Assembly (NCBI GenBank): GCA_013397455.1
Contig: VYZB01000725.1
Span: forward strand, 224,546 to 288,545
Source: Crotophaga sulcirostris
Taxonomy: Eukaryota > Chordata > Aves > Cuculiformes > Crotophagidae
Reading direction: 5' to 3'
Length of the DNA: 64,000 nucleotides
Below, in pieces: positions 61,706 through 64,000 of the stretch (position 1 is its first letter; each line of letters begins with the position of its first letter). Both the position numbers and the translations under genes were made by a program. The notes below the pieces were generated by a model. That model was not told the DNA's origin and ran no database searches. It saw only the letters and a program-made list of their open reading frames with translations.

Positions 61706-64000
61706 TTAACCGATGTACAGAGATGCAATGGGTACTGCATGCTACTGTGAAGCAGTGGAAGATTAAGGTAGGAATTTCCCAGCAGGAGGAGCTGTATCCC
61801 CGGCCCATTTCTCTAGGACCAAGTATGCAATGGTCAGTGCCTTGGGCAAGCACTGCTCCCATTACTGCAGTCATCTGTGCAGAATTCTGTCTTGCATTTT
61901 TTCTATGAGTTATTACTTGAGACCTCAAAGCATGAGATCTCCTGTCTCTTTTTGTGGTGTTTATTAGCTACAAAGTGGTTGTTTTTAAGGCCTCTTGGAT
62001 CATTGAACCACACAAACAGAAAACAGATCACTACAGTAACTCCAAAGAGGTAGATGCCAATGCTTGCTTCCCTCAGCCTTTGTTGGTGGGTTTATTATCA
62101 CTGTTGTTGTTCTGATGTGTCACAAGAAGCTATATGCACCAAAACATGTCTGATGGAATTTGCCTTCTTGGCTTCTGGTATTAACCAGCACTCTACCCAG
62201 ACCAGTAAGAGCATGCAGAGACTTGTAGGGGATAGTTGTTCCTATTTATCAGTGGTCAAAGTACCAAGAACTTCAATGGGAGTATTTGTCTCTTGGCAGT
62301 AGAAGCTTTATTTCTCTCATTATCCTGCTAGTGAAAAAAGACTCCAACCAAACATGAATATACAGATGCATCGAAACCAGATGCTTTAAGGACTCACTAT
62401 TAATTGAAAAATTTGCTGTTGCTTTTAAAAGATTCATCATTGTTTTCAGATCTGAACAAATAATTAATGAGTAAATTATTCACTAAATTCAGTCTACATT
62501 GGTTCAAAGATTGTCAACGTGAAGATCATGATTTCTTCAAATGTATTCAGCTTTGAATGCCATGAATATGTTAGCACATGCTTTGCTCTGTGGATTCTGA
62601 CAATCCAACTGTAAACTGTAGTCTTTGCTGTGATTTGTCAAAGTAATCAGATGGTACTTAGTTTTTGATCCACGAGTGTGAAGGTACTGCCAGAAAACCA
62701 AGATCATTTCTGTATTTGTGTCCATAACACTGTAACATTCAGTCTGATAACTCAAAAGCTGGAACAGGAAAAGTAAAAATGGCACCAAAATGGAAAACAA
62801 ATTTCTTTTAAAACAGATACACTTTACATCTCTGTAAAGTGTATGGTTCAGAAGGAAATACTACCTGCAAATTTCAGACATATTTTCTGTTCTCCAAATT
62901 TAATTTAGGTAGATATTGAGGACAGAACGGTTATTTTTACACTTTACAACTGTAACACTACTTATCTCCAATTTAGAAAACTCAGACGGGCGAAAGAGGT
63001 CTCTGGTTTCATCTGTGGCTACACAAGTCTTCAGCTTAATTGTACTGTAAAACTTTAATACCTTTTCCAGATCTAGTCTTTTATCAGTTTAATCAAACAC
63101 GTTTTGATTCAGGTGTCACAGTTCCCACGAAGAAGCTATGATCCAGAGACAAAACAGTAAAGAACTATTTTTATAGCTCTAAAAGAAAGGCTATTGTAAT
63201 ATCAGTGTAAAATCCCTAACAAAAACTATACTCATAGAACAACTCCTTTTATTATACACTTCCAAGTCTTTAAATAGAAAAAAAGAACAGATGACAAAGC
63301 AGAGCCATATGTTTTAATTGTAACTATATACAAGCATGATTTTATTTTTTCTGACAGAAAATCTATAACTTGAGTGGGAAGTCACAGAGTGGAGTCCTCA
63401 ATGCCATATTTCTGGCTAAGGAAATAAACTCCCTATAGAACATGTCAAAGTCTGAGTAGAGAGACTGAGACATTTTGATAACAATTCAATATTTGTCTTA
63501 AAACATCCAATTGTTTTGAAGTAATTGGTGGGAGGAGACAAGCTATTAATAAAAAAAAAATTTGGTGTTGTTTTTGTCTTACACTAAAAAAAAACCACTA
63601 GCTCCCCTTCAGATTGCTGGAAGGCAACATGTGTTTATATCAATGGTTGGAATCCAAACTCCTCTACTACAAAAAAAAAACAATATGCATATCACCTATA
63701 ATTTAAAAAAAAAATATGTTCTGAACGTAGATGACGAGAAAGAAAGCAGTTAACCAGAGCCGAAATGTCCCTGCAAGTTCCAGTCCTGGCTGCAAAAATA
63801 CATTTTTCTGTAAACTCTTACTTCACTAGATAGACCTCAAAGACATTGTAAGGAAGACACTAGGTCATGCAGTGAGCAAATGTCACTCCACTATGAAGGG
63901 CTGCAACCAACTCCCTGCTGCATTCTACATCTCTAAACTTAAATTCTGTATCTTTAAATTTGAGCACTTTAAGTGCTGTTCATGCAGTTCAGCCCAGAAG
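61706..64000. other. Non-coding AT-rich DNA
   Basis: No gene recognised. The frames are short (up to 87 codons). Four A runs of 9-10 bases sit at 63551-63560, 63586-63594, 63671-63680 and 63705-63714. Confidence 0.6.
63551..63714 (+). repeat. Cluster of four A9-A10 runs
   Basis: Runs of 10, 9, 10 and 10 A fall within 164 bp, all on the plus strand. The sequence between them is not repeated. Such clusters can disfavour nucleosomes, or may be tails of eroded retroposons; neither can be shown here. Confidence 0.75.

Noticed and set aside
61347..61928. 193-codon minus-strand ORF, the longest from a methionine outside the CR1 coding strand
   Set aside because: It is the reverse complement of a MIR-like relic and a CR1 3' end plus flanks; antisense reading of repeats explains it.
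1..64000. CRISPR array, operon, toxin-antitoxin, tRNA or rRNA genes
   Set aside because: No regularly spaced direct repeats, no compact gene clusters with ribosome-binding sites, and no tRNA or rRNA-like sequence seen; the DNA is vertebrate nuclear in character.

Overview
The window reads as nuclear DNA of a bird. It is about 38-40% GC and has no dense coding. All the interspersed repeats I can recognise are CR1 non-LTR retrotransposon copies plus a few very old MIR-like SINE relics. The CR1 3' ends have the avian form (a GATGATCT..AGGTCC..TTCCAACC core followed by short terminal repeats). Recognisable repeats cover only a few percent of the window, which fits a bird and argues against a mammal or squamate. 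I cannot name the species.

Layout. 1-575 holds a tandem duplication whose unit contains a CR1 3' fragment and a non-CR1 flank; it probably continues to the left of the window. 563-1225 has unusually open minus-strand frames that I cannot assign. 1226-13410 is AT-rich, non-coding DNA. 13411-14667 is the clearest structure: two CR1 3' ends lying head to head. The right-hand copy keeps the last part of the reverse transcriptase (with the FADD catalytic motif) and the whole C-terminal region, broken by one in-frame TGA. 14668-28448 is non-coding, with a somewhat GC-richer block at 16198-17460, a pyrimidine-rich tract at 21990-22185 and a MIR-like relic at 26655-26795. 28449-28900 is a minus-strand CR1 of a different type. 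28901-57149 is non-coding, with a G14 run (36382-36395), a possible conserved non-coding element (42985-43130), GC-richer blocks (43260-44580, 48890-49300, 52960-53870), a 12-bp minisatellite (54101-54148) and A/T tracts. 57150-57235 and 61365-61530 are MIR-like relics. 58234-58452 is a CR1 of the same type as the 14-kb copy, and 61645-61705 is a worn CR1 3' end. The remainder to 64000 is AT-rich, with several long A runs near 63.6-63.7 kb.

I found no host protein-coding gene, tRNA, rRNA, CRISPR array or operon that the sequence supports. The open frames outside CR1 have lengths expected by chance in AT-rich DNA, lack recognisable domains and often overlap on both strands. The window is best read as intergenic or deep intronic DNA. 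Its functional content, if any, would be regulatory elements that can only be shown by comparison with other birds. I did not find a convincing new biological system; the head-to-head CR1 pair and the CR1-bearing tandem duplication are the most structured signals.
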